Part shown: positions 53,755 to 61,723 of the stretch, in pieces
How the letters are laid out: each line of letters begins with the position of its first letter
How positions within the stretch are numbered: the stretch's first letter is position 1
From: Janthinobacterium tructae
GTDB lineage: Bacteria > Pseudomonadota > Gammaproteobacteria > Burkholderiales > Burkholderiaceae_D
Direction of reading: 5' to 3'
NCBI RefSeq assembly: GCF_006517255.1
Contig: NZ_CP041185.1
Location: 3,782,001-3,846,000 of the forward strand
Length of the DNA stretch: 64,000 nucleotides
Position numbers and translations under genes: made by a program
The notes under the pieces: model-generated
What the model saw: the letters and a program-made list of their open reading frames with translations, nothing else
Told to the model about the DNA's origin: nothing
The model's database searches: none

Positions 53755-54756
53755 TCACGCCTGGTCGGCGCTGAGGTCGGAGCGATACACCAGACCGATC
53801 TGGTCACGCATGGTGTCAAGGTTATGCATCAGGGCCACGCTGTCGGCGTGCGGCATGACGGAACTTTCGAGCAGGCCGGCGCGGATGCAGCGCATCGCTT
53901 CGATCGCTTCATGCGCGTAGCCGTTGCCCAGATGCGGCGCGGCGATCACGCGGCGCGCGCCATCCATCGTTTCGACGATCAGGTGATCGGGCTTGTAAAA
54001 ACGGTTGGGCAGGCGAATCCGCCCCAGGCTGCCGGAAATGCTCATTTCCGTCGGCGTTTGCGCGCGCAGGCTGCAGGCGCAGGACGAGGTGCCACCGCCC
54101 GCGTGCAGCAGAGAAAACACGACCTGCTCATCGACGCCGGTGGTGCCCATTTCAGCGAGCGCCTGCACCTGCGAAACCGGGCCGAGGAAAAACGCCGCCA
54201 TCGACAGCGGATAGATGCCCACGTCGAGCAGCGCGCCGCCACCCAGTTCGGGATTGAACATGCGGTGCTCGGGCGGGAAATTGGCGACAAAGCCGATATC
54301 GGCCTGCACTTGCTGCAGCACGCCGATTTCGCCGCTGGCGATGATGCGCTGCGCTTCCTGCACGGCCGGCAGGAAACGGCTCCACATGGCTTCCATCAAA
54401 AACAGCTTTTTATCGCGTGCCAGGTCGACCACGGCCTGCGCTTCGCGCGCGTTCATGGTGAACGGCTTTTCGCACACGACGTGCTTGCCTGCGGCCAGGC
54501 ACAGCAAGGCGTTTTCCGCATGCAAGGTATGCGGCGTGGCGATGTAGATCACGTCCACGCCGGGGTCCATGACCAGCGCCTGGTAGGACCCGTGGCAACG
54601 TTCGATGCCGAATTCGGCGCCAAAGGCCTGTGCGCCGGCATCGCTGCGCGAAGCGACCGCCACCAGTTGCGCGCCGGGCGCATCGCGCAAGCCCTGGGCC
54701 ATCGCGCGGGCGATCTTGCCGGTGCCGAGGATGCCCCAGCGGACGGTGTTCTCCAT
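53755..54756 (-). CDS. Gfo/Idh/MocA-family oxidoreductase
   Basis: 333 residues. The N-terminal Rossmann domain has GILGTGKIARAMAQGL and VDVIYIATPHTLHAENALLCLAAGKHVVCEKPFTMNAREA, including the EKP motif of this family. The C-terminal domain follows. Family members oxidise sugars, inositols or related alcohols with NAD(P). AGAGAG stands before the ATG at 54756. It starts three bases after the DUF3025 stop. The substrate is not clear from sequence. Confidence 0.9.
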   Translation of the reverse strand: MENTVRWGILGTGKIARAMAQGLRDAPGAQLVAVASRSDAGAQAFGAEFGIERCHGSYQALVMDPGVDVIYIATPHTLHAENALLCLAAGKHVVCEKPFTMNAREAQAVVDLARDKKLFLMEAMWSRFLPAVQEAQRIIASGEIGVLQQVQADIGFVANFPPEHRMFNPELGGGALLDVGIYPLSMAAFFLGPVSQVQALAEMGTTGVDEQVVFSLLHAGGGTSSCACSLRAQTPTEMSISGSLGRIRLPNRFYKPDHLIVETMDGARRVIAAPHLGNGYAHEAIEAMRCIRAGLLESSVMPHADSVALMHNLDTMRDQIGLVYRSDLSADQA

Positions 54757-54759
54757 GCT

Positions 54760-55575
54760 CTACTCTCTTTCTGCGCCAGCTGCCTTGCGCTTCGGGCGGA
54801 ACACCGCCGCGTCATTGTAAAAATCGTCGTCCTGCCCCTCGCACCAGCCGGGCAAACCGAGTACGGGTAGCGGCGTGAAGTCGGCTGTCGTCAAGCCATC
54901 ACGGGCCAGGTCTTGCGCCACGCGCTCGTCGAGCCAGGTGCGGCGTGCCGCATCATCGAGTGCGAAGTAGGCGTCGCCGGCAAAGATCACGCGCGTGTGC
55001 GCCGTGATGGCCTTGCGTGGCGCCACCAGTTTTTCCATCAGCGCGTGGCCGAACAGCCAGACCTCGGCGTCGCCGCCCGTACCAAATTTCTCGCGCTGCG
55101 CAATGAAGGCGCTGCGCCAGTCGTGTCCGCGCAAGGCCGCTTCCAGCGCGCGTCCGGCATCGCTGTCGCGCAACACCAGCAAGGCGGAATTCTCATCGAA
55201 AATCGTCGCGCCGTCGCGTGCCGGACCGCGCGATTTGCCGACGCCGGACAGGGCGATCTGCGCCGCCTGCAGCGCGTTCAGCTGCCGCTTGATGCGGGGG
55301 AAAGTGAGCCACACGAGCGCGTTGAAAAAATCGTGCAGATTGTCGCGCGTGGGCACGCCGCCCGTCGCGCCGATGAACTCTTCATAGGCCACGCCTTCGG
55401 GCAAGTCCGCTTGCGGCACGAAGGCCAGCGGCAAGCCGGTGGGATTGCGCAAGTCCAGCGCGCGCGCCCGGGCGTTCAGCGCCACAATCACCGTGTCGCG
55501 CTGCAGGTCCAGCCGCCGTCGCGCCGGCAGCACCGTGGCAAACCAGGGGCGGGTCCAGTCTATCGATGGCAGCAT
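54760..55575 (-). CDS. DUF3025 family protein
   Basis: 271 residues, soluble. The start MLPSIDWTRPWFATVLPARRRLDLQRD and the block YEEFIGATGGVPTRDNLHDFFNALVWLTFPRIKRQLNALQ match the DUF3025 family of proteobacteria, whose function is unknown. The His in HDFFNALVW and the Asp-rich C-terminal part (EGQDDDFYNDAAVFRPKR) are the conserved features. It starts seven bases after the pyrC stop and ends three before the Gfo/Idh start, so it is within the pyrC unit. Confidence 0.9.
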   Translation of the reverse strand: MLPSIDWTRPWFATVLPARRRLDLQRDTVIVALNARARALDLRNPTGLPLAFVPQADLPEGVAYEEFIGATGGVPTRDNLHDFFNALVWLTFPRIKRQLNALQAAQIALSGVGKSRGPARDGATIFDENSALLVLRDSDAGRALEAALRGHDWRSAFIAQREKFGTGGDAEVWLFGHALMEKLVAPRKAITAHTRVIFAGDAYFALDDAARRTWLDERVAQDLARDGLTTADFTPLPVLGLPGWCEGQDDDFYNDAAVFRPKRKAAGAERE

Positions 55576-55582
55576 GGAGCGC

Positions 55583-56647
55583 TTAGACCATTTTCCAGTT
55601 GATCTGCTCGCCCGCGTTGAGCGGAATCACATGGCTGTCGCCCAGCGGCAGCGAGGCTGGCAAAATCCAGCTTTCGCGCTTCAGGGTGATGCTGTCCGTG
55701 TTGCGCGGCACGCCGTAGAAGGCCGGGCCATGGAAGCTGGCGAACGCTTCCAGTTTATCCAGCGCGCCGGCCCGTTCGAACGCTTCGGCATACATTTCCA
55801 TCGCGTGCAGGGCCGTGTAGCAACCGGCGCAGCCGCAGGCCATTTCCTTGGCGCCTTGCGCGTGCGGCGCCGAGTCCGTGCCGAGGAAGAAGCGCTCGTC
55901 GCCGCTGGCGGCGGCCGTCATCAGTGCCAGGCGGTGCTCTTCGCGCTTGAGGATGGGCAGGCAGTAGTAATGCGGACGGATGCCCCCCTTGAAAATCTCG
56001 TTGCGGTTGTACAGCAGATGATGCGCCGTGATGGTGGCGGCGATCGGGCCTTCCGCTTCGGCCACGTACTGCGCCGCATCCTTGGTGGTGATGTGTTCGA
56101 ACACCACGGACAGGGCCGGGAAGGCGCTGCGCAGCGGACGCATCACGCGCTCGATGAAGACGGCTTCGCGGTCGAAGATGTCGATTTCCGGGTCCGTCAC
56201 TTCGCCGTGCACGAGGAAGGGCATGCCCACTTCCTGCATCACTTCGAGCACCTTGTAGCAATTCTTCAAATCCGTCACACCCAGGTCGGAATTCGTCGTC
56301 GCGCCGGCCGGATACAGCTTCACAGCCTGCACGATGCCGCTGTCCTGCGCGCGGCGGATTTCGTCGGGCGAGGTGTTGTTCGTCAGGTACAGCACCATCA
56401 GCGGATCGAAGTTCACGCCTTCCGGCACGGCGGCCAGGATGCGCTCGCGGTAGGCGCTGGCGTCCGCCGTGGTGGTGACGGGCGGTTTCAGGTTCGGCAT
56501 GACGATGGCGCGGCCGAACTGGCGCGCGCTGTGCGGCAGCACGCTGGCCATGACGGCGCCATCGCGCAGGTGCAGATGCCAGTCGTCAGGACGGGTGATG
56601 GTGATGGAGGATGGAACGGCGGCTGGGGTGTGATCGAGTGTGGACAT
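55583..56647 (-). CDS. pyrC: Dihydroorotase, class II
   Basis: 354 residues (E. coli 348). PyrC cyclises carbamoyl aspartate to dihydroorotate in pyrimidine synthesis. The zinc ligands are H24 and H26 (WHLHLRDG), the carboxylated lysine K110 ([13 protein letters not shown]), H147 (FLVHGEV), H185 (FEHITT) and D258 (LGTDSAPH). All are present. It heads a packed unit of pyrC, DUF3025, Gfo/Idh, MFS and the 41-residue gene, with spacings of 7, 3, about 11 and -1 bases. Confidence 0.98.
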   Translation of the reverse strand: MSTLDHTPAAVPSSITITRPDDWHLHLRDGAVMASVLPHSARQFGRAIVMPNLKPPVTTTADASAYRERILAAVPEGVNFDPLMVLYLTNNTSPDEIRRAQDSGIVQAVKLYPAGATTNSDLGVTDLKNCYKVLEVMQEVGMPFLVHGEVTDPEIDIFDREAVFIERVMRPLRSAFPALSVVFEHITTKDAAQYVAEAEGPIAATITAHHLLYNRNEIFKGGIRPHYYCLPILKREEHRLALMTAAASGDERFFLGTDSAPHAQGAKEMACGCAGCYTALHAMEMYAEAFERAGALDKLEAFASFHGPAFYGVPRNTDSITLKRESWILPASLPLGDSHVIPLNAGEQINWKMV

Positions 56648-56748
56648 GGCGGCTGCTCTCAGGCGGTCATTGCGAATAACGCCATTTTACCAGCCGCGGG
56701 GCAGCCTCGCAGTCAATGGATGCCTGCGCCTGCTGCCTGCCTGACAAC

Positions 56749-56777
56749 AAAACGGCCGGTATCAACCGGCCGTTTTT
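56749..56777. terminator. Bidirectional terminator between pyrC and the amidohydrolase
   Basis: A perfect 12-bp stem (AAAACGGCCGGT, 56749-56760; ACCGGCCGTTTT, 56765-56776) has a 4-base loop, and T-runs on both strands. It closes the amidohydrolase/glt unit on the minus strand. Confidence 0.9.
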
Positions 56778-56798
56778 ACTAAAAGAGAACGCAGAAGA

Positions 56799-58247
56799 TC
56801 AGGACTTGGCCGGCGCCGTCTCCTGCTGCGCCACCCAGGCGCGAATATCGGCCAGCATCCGGTCCAGCGCGGCGCGGTCGTACACGTGGCCACGGCTGAC
56901 CACCAGGCGGATTTGGCGCGTGGCTTTGATGTCCTGCAGCGGGTTCGCGTCGAGCACCAGCAAATCGGCCGCCTTGCCGGCCGCCACGCTGCCGTAGCGC
57001 TCCAGCTTGCCCAGGAAGCGGGGACCGTTGATGACAGCCGACTGCAAGGCTTGCTGCGGCGTCAGGCCGTACTGCACGTACAGGCCGATTTCATCGTGCA
57101 GGGCCTGGCCCGGATAGTCGAAGGAATTCAAAAAGCCCGCATCGGTGCCGGCGATGATGCTCACGCCCTGCTGCTGCAAAATCGGCAGCAGCTTTGCCGA
57201 TTGCTCGAACTGCGCATGGCGCTGGGCGATCGCTTCCGGGCCATCCTTCGCGGCGCGCTGCACGCGCCAGTCGTAGGTGGCGCGCAAGCCCTTGCCGATG
57301 TATTGCAGGGCGGGATCGTGCGTGTGGTCTTCGCGGTCCAGGTACGCTGTCACGCGCGAACCCCACAGGGTCGGCACGATGGCCGTGCCGCGTGCGGCCA
57401 GATAGCTGAAGGCCTTGCGCGCCGTCGGTTCGTCGTAGCTTTGCAAGCTCTCGCGCATGGCCTCCTTGGCCGTCATCGCGCCGGCGGCCACCTTGGCCGT
57501 CAGCTCCTGTTCACGCGGCGTGGTGGTGCGCAGCAGGTACGATTGATGTTCGATCGTGCCCAGGCCCGCATCGGCCATCTGCCCCAATGTCAACTGCACG
57601 GGGATATGGCCCGAAGTGCGCATGCCCCGCTCGCGTGCCTGGCGCAGCGCTTCCAGGTACAGCTCCGGTTTCAGGGTGTTTTCCGTGATCTTCACGAAGT
57701 CCACGTGCTGCGCCTGCAGGCCATCCAACGCGCGCGTGACTTCCTGCGGCGTGCCCACTTCGATGGTGCCCTTCCATAGCGGCTTGAGGCCTTCGAGCTT
57801 GGCGCCGGAAGTAAAAATCGTCGGGCCTTGCAGCTGGCCCGCGTTGATTTGCTGGCGCCATGCCAGCACCGTGTCGGGCAAGTCGCCCGAGCAGTCGCGC
57901 ACCGTGGTGATGCCGTGCGCCAGGTACAAGGGCAGCAGCTGCTTGTTCTCGTCGATCAGCTCGGGGCCGCCGCCAAAATGCACGTGCGTATCCCACAGGC
58001 CCGGCATCAGGTATTTGCCAGGCAGGCGGATGGTCTGTTTCGGCGCGTAGCTGCGCAGCTGCGCGTCATCGACGACGGCGACGATGCTGTCGCCCTTGAG
58101 CAGCACGGTCTTGCCCTTGACGGTGCTACCGGCGGCAACGTCGATCAGGGTGGCGTCGCGCAGGGCGATGTCGACGGCGATCCTGTCGGTCGCGTGGGCA
58201 TGGGCGAGCAGGCCCAGCGCCAACATGGCACCGGCTATTTGTTTCAT
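56799..58247 (-). CDS. Exported metal-dependent amidohydrolase
   Basis: 482 residues with a signal peptide (MKQIAGAMLALGLLAHAHA). The amidohydrolase TIM-barrel has HVHFGG as the first metal motif, K in FVKITEN as a candidate bridging lysine, SGHIPV and IEHQS for further His ligands, and GTDAGF as the last Asp. The C-terminal GSVAAGKAADLLVLDANPL is the usual amidohydrolase end. It resembles periplasmic Xaa-Pro or imidazolonepropionase-like hydrolases, but the substrate is not assignable. It starts 37 bases after the gltL stop and may be cotranscribed with the glt genes. Confidence 0.9.
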   Translation of the reverse strand: MKQIAGAMLALGLLAHAHATDRIAVDIALRDATLIDVAAGSTVKGKTVLLKGDSIVAVVDDAQLRSYAPKQTIRLPGKYLMPGLWDTHVHFGGGPELIDENKQLLPLYLAHGITTVRDCSGDLPDTVLAWRQQINAGQLQGPTIFTSGAKLEGLKPLWKGTIEVGTPQEVTRALDGLQAQHVDFVKITENTLKPELYLEALRQARERGMRTSGHIPVQLTLGQMADAGLGTIEHQSYLLRTTTPREQELTAKVAAGAMTAKEAMRESLQSYDEPTARKAFSYLAARGTAIVPTLWGSRVTAYLDREDHTHDPALQYIGKGLRATYDWRVQRAAKDGPEAIAQRHAQFEQSAKLLPILQQQGVSIIAGTDAGFLNSFDYPGQALHDEIGLYVQYGLTPQQALQSAVINGPRFLGKLERYGSVAAGKAADLLVLDANPLQDIKATRQIRLVVSRGHVYDRAALDRMLADIRAWVAQQETAPAKS

Positions 58248-58284
58248 GTCAGGCATTCGCACTCAACTTCAAAGTGATGAACAA

Positions 58285-59010
58285 TTAATGGATGATCTTG
58301 GCCAGGAAATCGCGCGCGCGGTCCGAGCGCGTGGTGTTGAAGAAGTCATCCTTGCTGCAATCCTCGATGATCTTGCCCTGGTCCATGAAGACGATGCGGT
58401 TGGCCACGCGCTTGGCAAAGCCCATTTCATGCGTGACGACCATCATCGTCATGCCTTCCTGCGCCAGTCCCACCATCACGTCGAGTACCTCGTTGATCAT
58501 TTCCGGATCGAGCGCCGAAGTGGGCTCGTCGAACAGCATGGCGATCGGGTCCATCGACAGCGCACGGGCGATCGCCACGCGCTGCTGCTGGCCGCCCGAC
58601 AGCTGGCCGGGGAATTTATCCTGCTGCGACAGCAGGCCCACGCGGTCCAGGTATTTCAAGCCCTTGGCATTGGCTTCGTCGGCGCTGCGACCGAGCACCT
58701 TGATCTGGCCGATGGTCAGGTTTTCACGGATGGACAGGTGCGGAAACAGCTCGAAATTCTGGAACACCATGCCGATGCGCGCGCGCAGTTTCGACAAATT
58801 CGTCTTCGGGTCGTTGACGCTGATGCCGTCGACAATGATCTGCCCCTGCTGTATCGGTTCGAGGCCGTTGACGGTCTTGATCAGGGTCGATTTGCCGGAG
58901 CCGGACGGGCCGCAAATGACCATCACGTCGCCCTTGGCGACCTTGGTGGTGCAGTCGGTCAGTACCTGGAACTGGCCATACCATTTGCTGACGTTATTGA
59001 GTTCGATCAT
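58285..59010 (-). CDS. gltL: Glutamate/aspartate ABC importer, ATP-binding subunit
   Basis: 241 residues, equal to E. coli GltL. Walker A is GPSGSGKS (34-41), the signature is LSGGQQQR (about 136-143), Walker B is MLFDEPTSALD and the H-loop is VTHEMGFA. It powers uptake through the two permeases upstream. It is the last gene of gltI-J-K-L, 19 bases after gltK. Confidence 0.94.
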   Translation of the reverse strand: MIELNNVSKWYGQFQVLTDCTTKVAKGDVMVICGPSGSGKSTLIKTVNGLEPIQQGQIIVDGISVNDPKTNLSKLRARIGMVFQNFELFPHLSIRENLTIGQIKVLGRSADEANAKGLKYLDRVGLLSQQDKFPGQLSGGQQQRVAIARALSMDPIAMLFDEPTSALDPEMINEVLDVMVGLAQEGMTMMVVTHEMGFAKRVANRIVFMDQGKIIEDCSKDDFFNTTRSDRARDFLAKIIH

Positions 59011-59029
59011 CTTGTTCTTTCTTTTACGG

Positions 59030-59722
59030 TTAGCGAATGATGGCGACGCGTTTCTGCAGGCGTTTTACCAGGAACGACAAGGCGTAGCACAGCACGAAAT
59101 ACACGACGGCGACAAACACATACATTTCCACCAGGCGGCCGTCGCGCTGCGCGATTTTCGAGGCGGCGCCGACGAAATCGGGGATCGACAACACGTACAC
59201 GAGCGACACGTCCTGGAACAGCACGATGGTCTGCGTCAGCAGCACGGGGATCATGTTGCGGAAGGCTTGCGGCAGCACGATGCTGCCCATGGTCTGCCGG
59301 TAATTCATGCCCAGCGCCTGCCCGGCCCACACCTGGCCGCGGGGAATCGACTGTATGCCACTGCGCATGATCTCGCAATAGTAGGCCGCCTCGAACATGA
59401 TGAAGGTGATCAGCGCGGAAGAAAATGCGCCCACTTTGACGGGTTCGTTCGCGCCGATGATCCAGGCGGCGATGTACGGCACCAGGAAGTAGAACCAGAA
59501 GATCACCAGCACCAGCGGGATCGAGCGTATCAGGTTGACGTAGCTCGATGCCACGCCCGAGATGAGGCGGTTGCTGGACAGGCGCATCAGCGCCAGCAGC
59601 GTGCCCAGCACGATGCCGCCCACCATGGCCAGCGCCGTCAGTTTCAGGGTGAAGACCATGCCTGTCTGGAACAGGTAAACCCACGAGCGGGAGATGACAT
59701 CGAAATCGAAGTTACCTAACAT
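59030..59722 (-). CDS. gltK: Glutamate/aspartate ABC importer, permease subunit
   Basis: 230 residues with five to six spans. The conserved EAA loop is AAYYCEIMRSGIQSIPRGQVWAGQALGMNYRQTMGSIVLPQAFR. It lines up well with E. coli GltK, including LTQTIVLFQDVSLVYVLS. The ATG is one base after the gltJ stop (TGACATG), which fits coupled translation. Confidence 0.93.
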   Translation of the reverse strand: MLGNFDFDVISRSWVYLFQTGMVFTLKLTALAMVGGIVLGTLLALMRLSSNRLISGVASSYVNLIRSIPLVLVIFWFYFLVPYIAAWIIGANEPVKVGAFSSALITFIMFEAAYYCEIMRSGIQSIPRGQVWAGQALGMNYRQTMGSIVLPQAFRNMIPVLLTQTIVLFQDVSLVYVLSIPDFVGAASKIAQRDGRLVEMYVFVAVVYFVLCYALSFLVKRLQKRVAIIR

Positions 59723-59723
59723 G

Positions 59724-60473
59724 TCAGTGTCCTCCCGTCTTGGCGCCGGCGACGATGAAGCCCGGGATGGCGACCTTTTTCTCGATCAGGTGCATCAGCA
59801 CCACCACCAGCAGATTGACGACGACATAAATGATGGTGGCAGCCGAAAACGCCTCGAACACCTGGAAGGAGAACTCCTGGATGGCGCGCGCGCTGGCCGT
59901 CAGTTCGATCAGGCCGATGGTCAGTGCCACGGAGCTGTTCTTGATGATGTTCAAAAATTCGCTGGTCAGCGGCGGCATGATGACGCGTGCGGCCATCGGC
60001 AGCAAGATGAAACGGTAGGTTTGCGGCAGGGTCAGGCCCAGCGCCGTGCCGGCCAGTTTCTGCCCGCGCGGCAGCGCCTCGATACCCGTCGTGACCTGCA
60101 CGGCCACGCGCGAGGAAGTAAAGAATCCCAGGCACAGCACAGCCGTGATGAACGGCGCGTTCGGCAGCGACTTGACCCAGGCGCCCAGGTCCGGCGGCAG
60201 CAATTCCGGCATGACGAAATACCAGAGGAACATCTGCACCAGCAGCGGCACATTGCGGAACAATTCGACATACGCATTGGCCACGCCCACCAGCCATTTG
60301 TTCGGCAGGGTACGGACGGTGCCGATCACCAGGCCCAGGATCAAGGCCATGATCCAGGCCGCACCGGCCGTGGCCAGGGTCCACACCAGGCCGGACCACA
60401 GGGTATCCATATACGTGCCCACGCCATCAGGGGACATCTCCCAGAAGATGCGCCAATTCCAGTTGTAATTCAT
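59724..60473 (-). CDS. gltJ: Glutamate/aspartate ABC importer, permease subunit
   Basis: 249 residues (E. coli GltJ 246). The EAA loop is SSRVAVQVTTGIEALPRGQKLAGTALGLTLPQTYRFILLPMAARVIMPP. The N-terminus NYNWNWRIFWEMSPDGVGTYMDTLWSGLVWTL is typical. AAGGATGATC precedes the ATG at 60473; a five-codon upstream extension is rejected. Between it and gltI is a hairpin with a T-run. Confidence 0.94.
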   Translation of the reverse strand: MNYNWNWRIFWEMSPDGVGTYMDTLWSGLVWTLATAGAAWIMALILGLVIGTVRTLPNKWLVGVANAYVELFRNVPLLVQMFLWYFVMPELLPPDLGAWVKSLPNAPFITAVLCLGFFTSSRVAVQVTTGIEALPRGQKLAGTALGLTLPQTYRFILLPMAARVIMPPLTSEFLNIIKNSSVALTIGLIELTASARAIQEFSFQVFEAFSAATIIYVVVNLLVVVLMHLIEKKVAIPGFIVAGAKTGGH

Positions 60474-60523
60474 GATCATCCTTCCCATGCAGCTCGAGGA
60501 AAGCGGCCAGCCGCCTACCCCGC

Positions 60524-60552
60524 AAATAAAACCGGGAGGCTTGCGCCCCCCG
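60524..60552 (-). terminator. Intercistronic terminator between gltI and gltJ
   Basis: On the minus strand, the stem CGGGGGGC (60552-60545) / GCCTCCCG (60540-60533), with one mismatch, is followed by GTTTTATTT. It is probably leaky, so gltI would be made in excess of the membrane subunits, as is usual for binding proteins. Confidence 0.6.
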
Positions 60553-60570
60553 ATTTGTTACGCACTCTTG

Positions 60571-61527
60571 TTATTTTTTCCGTTTGTCCGAAGTCTTCTG
60601 CGCCTCAGGCACGGCCGCGTAGGCGGCCGGGTCACCGGAGTCGGTCGGATTCGCAAACACGGCCTTCAATTGCGCCGGCATGGGGAATTTCAGGTTGATG
60701 TTTTTCGGCGGGATCGGCGAGGTAAACCATTTTGCATAAATACGGTTGATGTCGTCGCTCTTGTACAGGCGGATCAGCGCTTCGTCGACCACTTTCTTGA
60801 AGGCTGGATCGCCCTTGCGCAGCATGATGCCGTACGGCTCGACCGACAGCGCTTCCTTGGTGATTTCGTAGTCGTTCGGGTTTTTCGAGTTGGCCACTTG
60901 CGACGCCAGCAGGATGTCGTCGTTGGCTTCGGCCACCGCACGCCCCGTTTCCAGCATCAGGAACGATTCAGGATGATCCTTGCCGACGGCAATCGTCATG
61001 CCCAGGTTTTTTTCCTTGTTCAAAATCGTCATCTGCTTGATGGTCGACGTACCGGCCGTGGCCACCAGGGTCTTGCCGCGCAAGTCTTCCAGCGTCTTGA
61101 TGTTCGAGGTTTTTTTCGACAGCACGCGGTTGCCGATGACAAACATGGTGGGCGCGAATGCCACCTGCTGCTGGCGCTCCAGGTTGTTCGTGGTCGAGCC
61201 GCATTCGAGGTCGATGGTGCCGTTGGCCATCAGCGGGATGCGGTTGGCCGAGGTGACGGGACTCATCACCACTTTCAGTTCGGTCAGGCCCAGGTGCTTT
61301 TGCAGGGCCGTGACGACTTTCATGCACAGGTCGATCGAATAACCCTGGTATTGCTGCTTGTCATCGAGATAGGAGAAGGGAACGGAGCCGTCGCGCACGC
61401 CGAGGGTGACGGAACCGGCTTTCTTGATCTTGGCCAAGGTGCCGGTCAATTCCTGAGCCTGGACTGGCGACATGCTGCTGATGACGCCGACGCTGAGCAG
61501 CGTGGCGATAATTTTGGTCAATTTCAT
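60571..61527 (-). CDS. gltI: Glutamate/aspartate ABC importer, periplasmic binding protein
   Basis: 318 residues (E. coli GltI 302). The signal peptide is MKLTKIIATLLSVGVISSMSPVQAQ. The solute-binding fold shows VTLGVRDGSVPFSYLDDKQQYQGYSIDLCMKV, DLECGSTTNNLERQQQVAFAPTMF and GTSTIKQM. The gene has a good ribosome-binding site (GGAG) before the ATG at 61527. The last 30 residues (PTDSGDPAAYAAVPEAQKTSDKRKK) form a charged tail that E. coli GltI lacks. It is first in the operon. Confidence 0.95.
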   Translation of the reverse strand: MKLTKIIATLLSVGVISSMSPVQAQELTGTLAKIKKAGSVTLGVRDGSVPFSYLDDKQQYQGYSIDLCMKVVTALQKHLGLTELKVVMSPVTSANRIPLMANGTIDLECGSTTNNLERQQQVAFAPTMFVIGNRVLSKKTSNIKTLEDLRGKTLVATAGTSTIKQMTILNKEKNLGMTIAVGKDHPESFLMLETGRAVAEANDDILLASQVANSKNPNDYEITKEALSVEPYGIMLRKGDPAFKKVVDEALIRLYKSDDINRIYAKWFTSPIPPKNINLKFPMPAQLKAVFANPTDSGDPAAYAAVPEAQKTSDKRKK

Positions 61528-61723
61528 AAATTCTCCTGGACGGACAAACCGGATACAAAGCCGGACGAAACAACTGTGGTGCAAACGCCACCAATGGAAT
61601 TAATTTTATTTCATTTTCAGCGCCGAACCAGCCGTTTTCTGCGATTGCCGTCAAATAGGCGCTATACGCGCGCCGGAATCAGCGCGGCTGTAGCATTTTT
61701 CCTACTGATTGTCCCCCGCCGAT

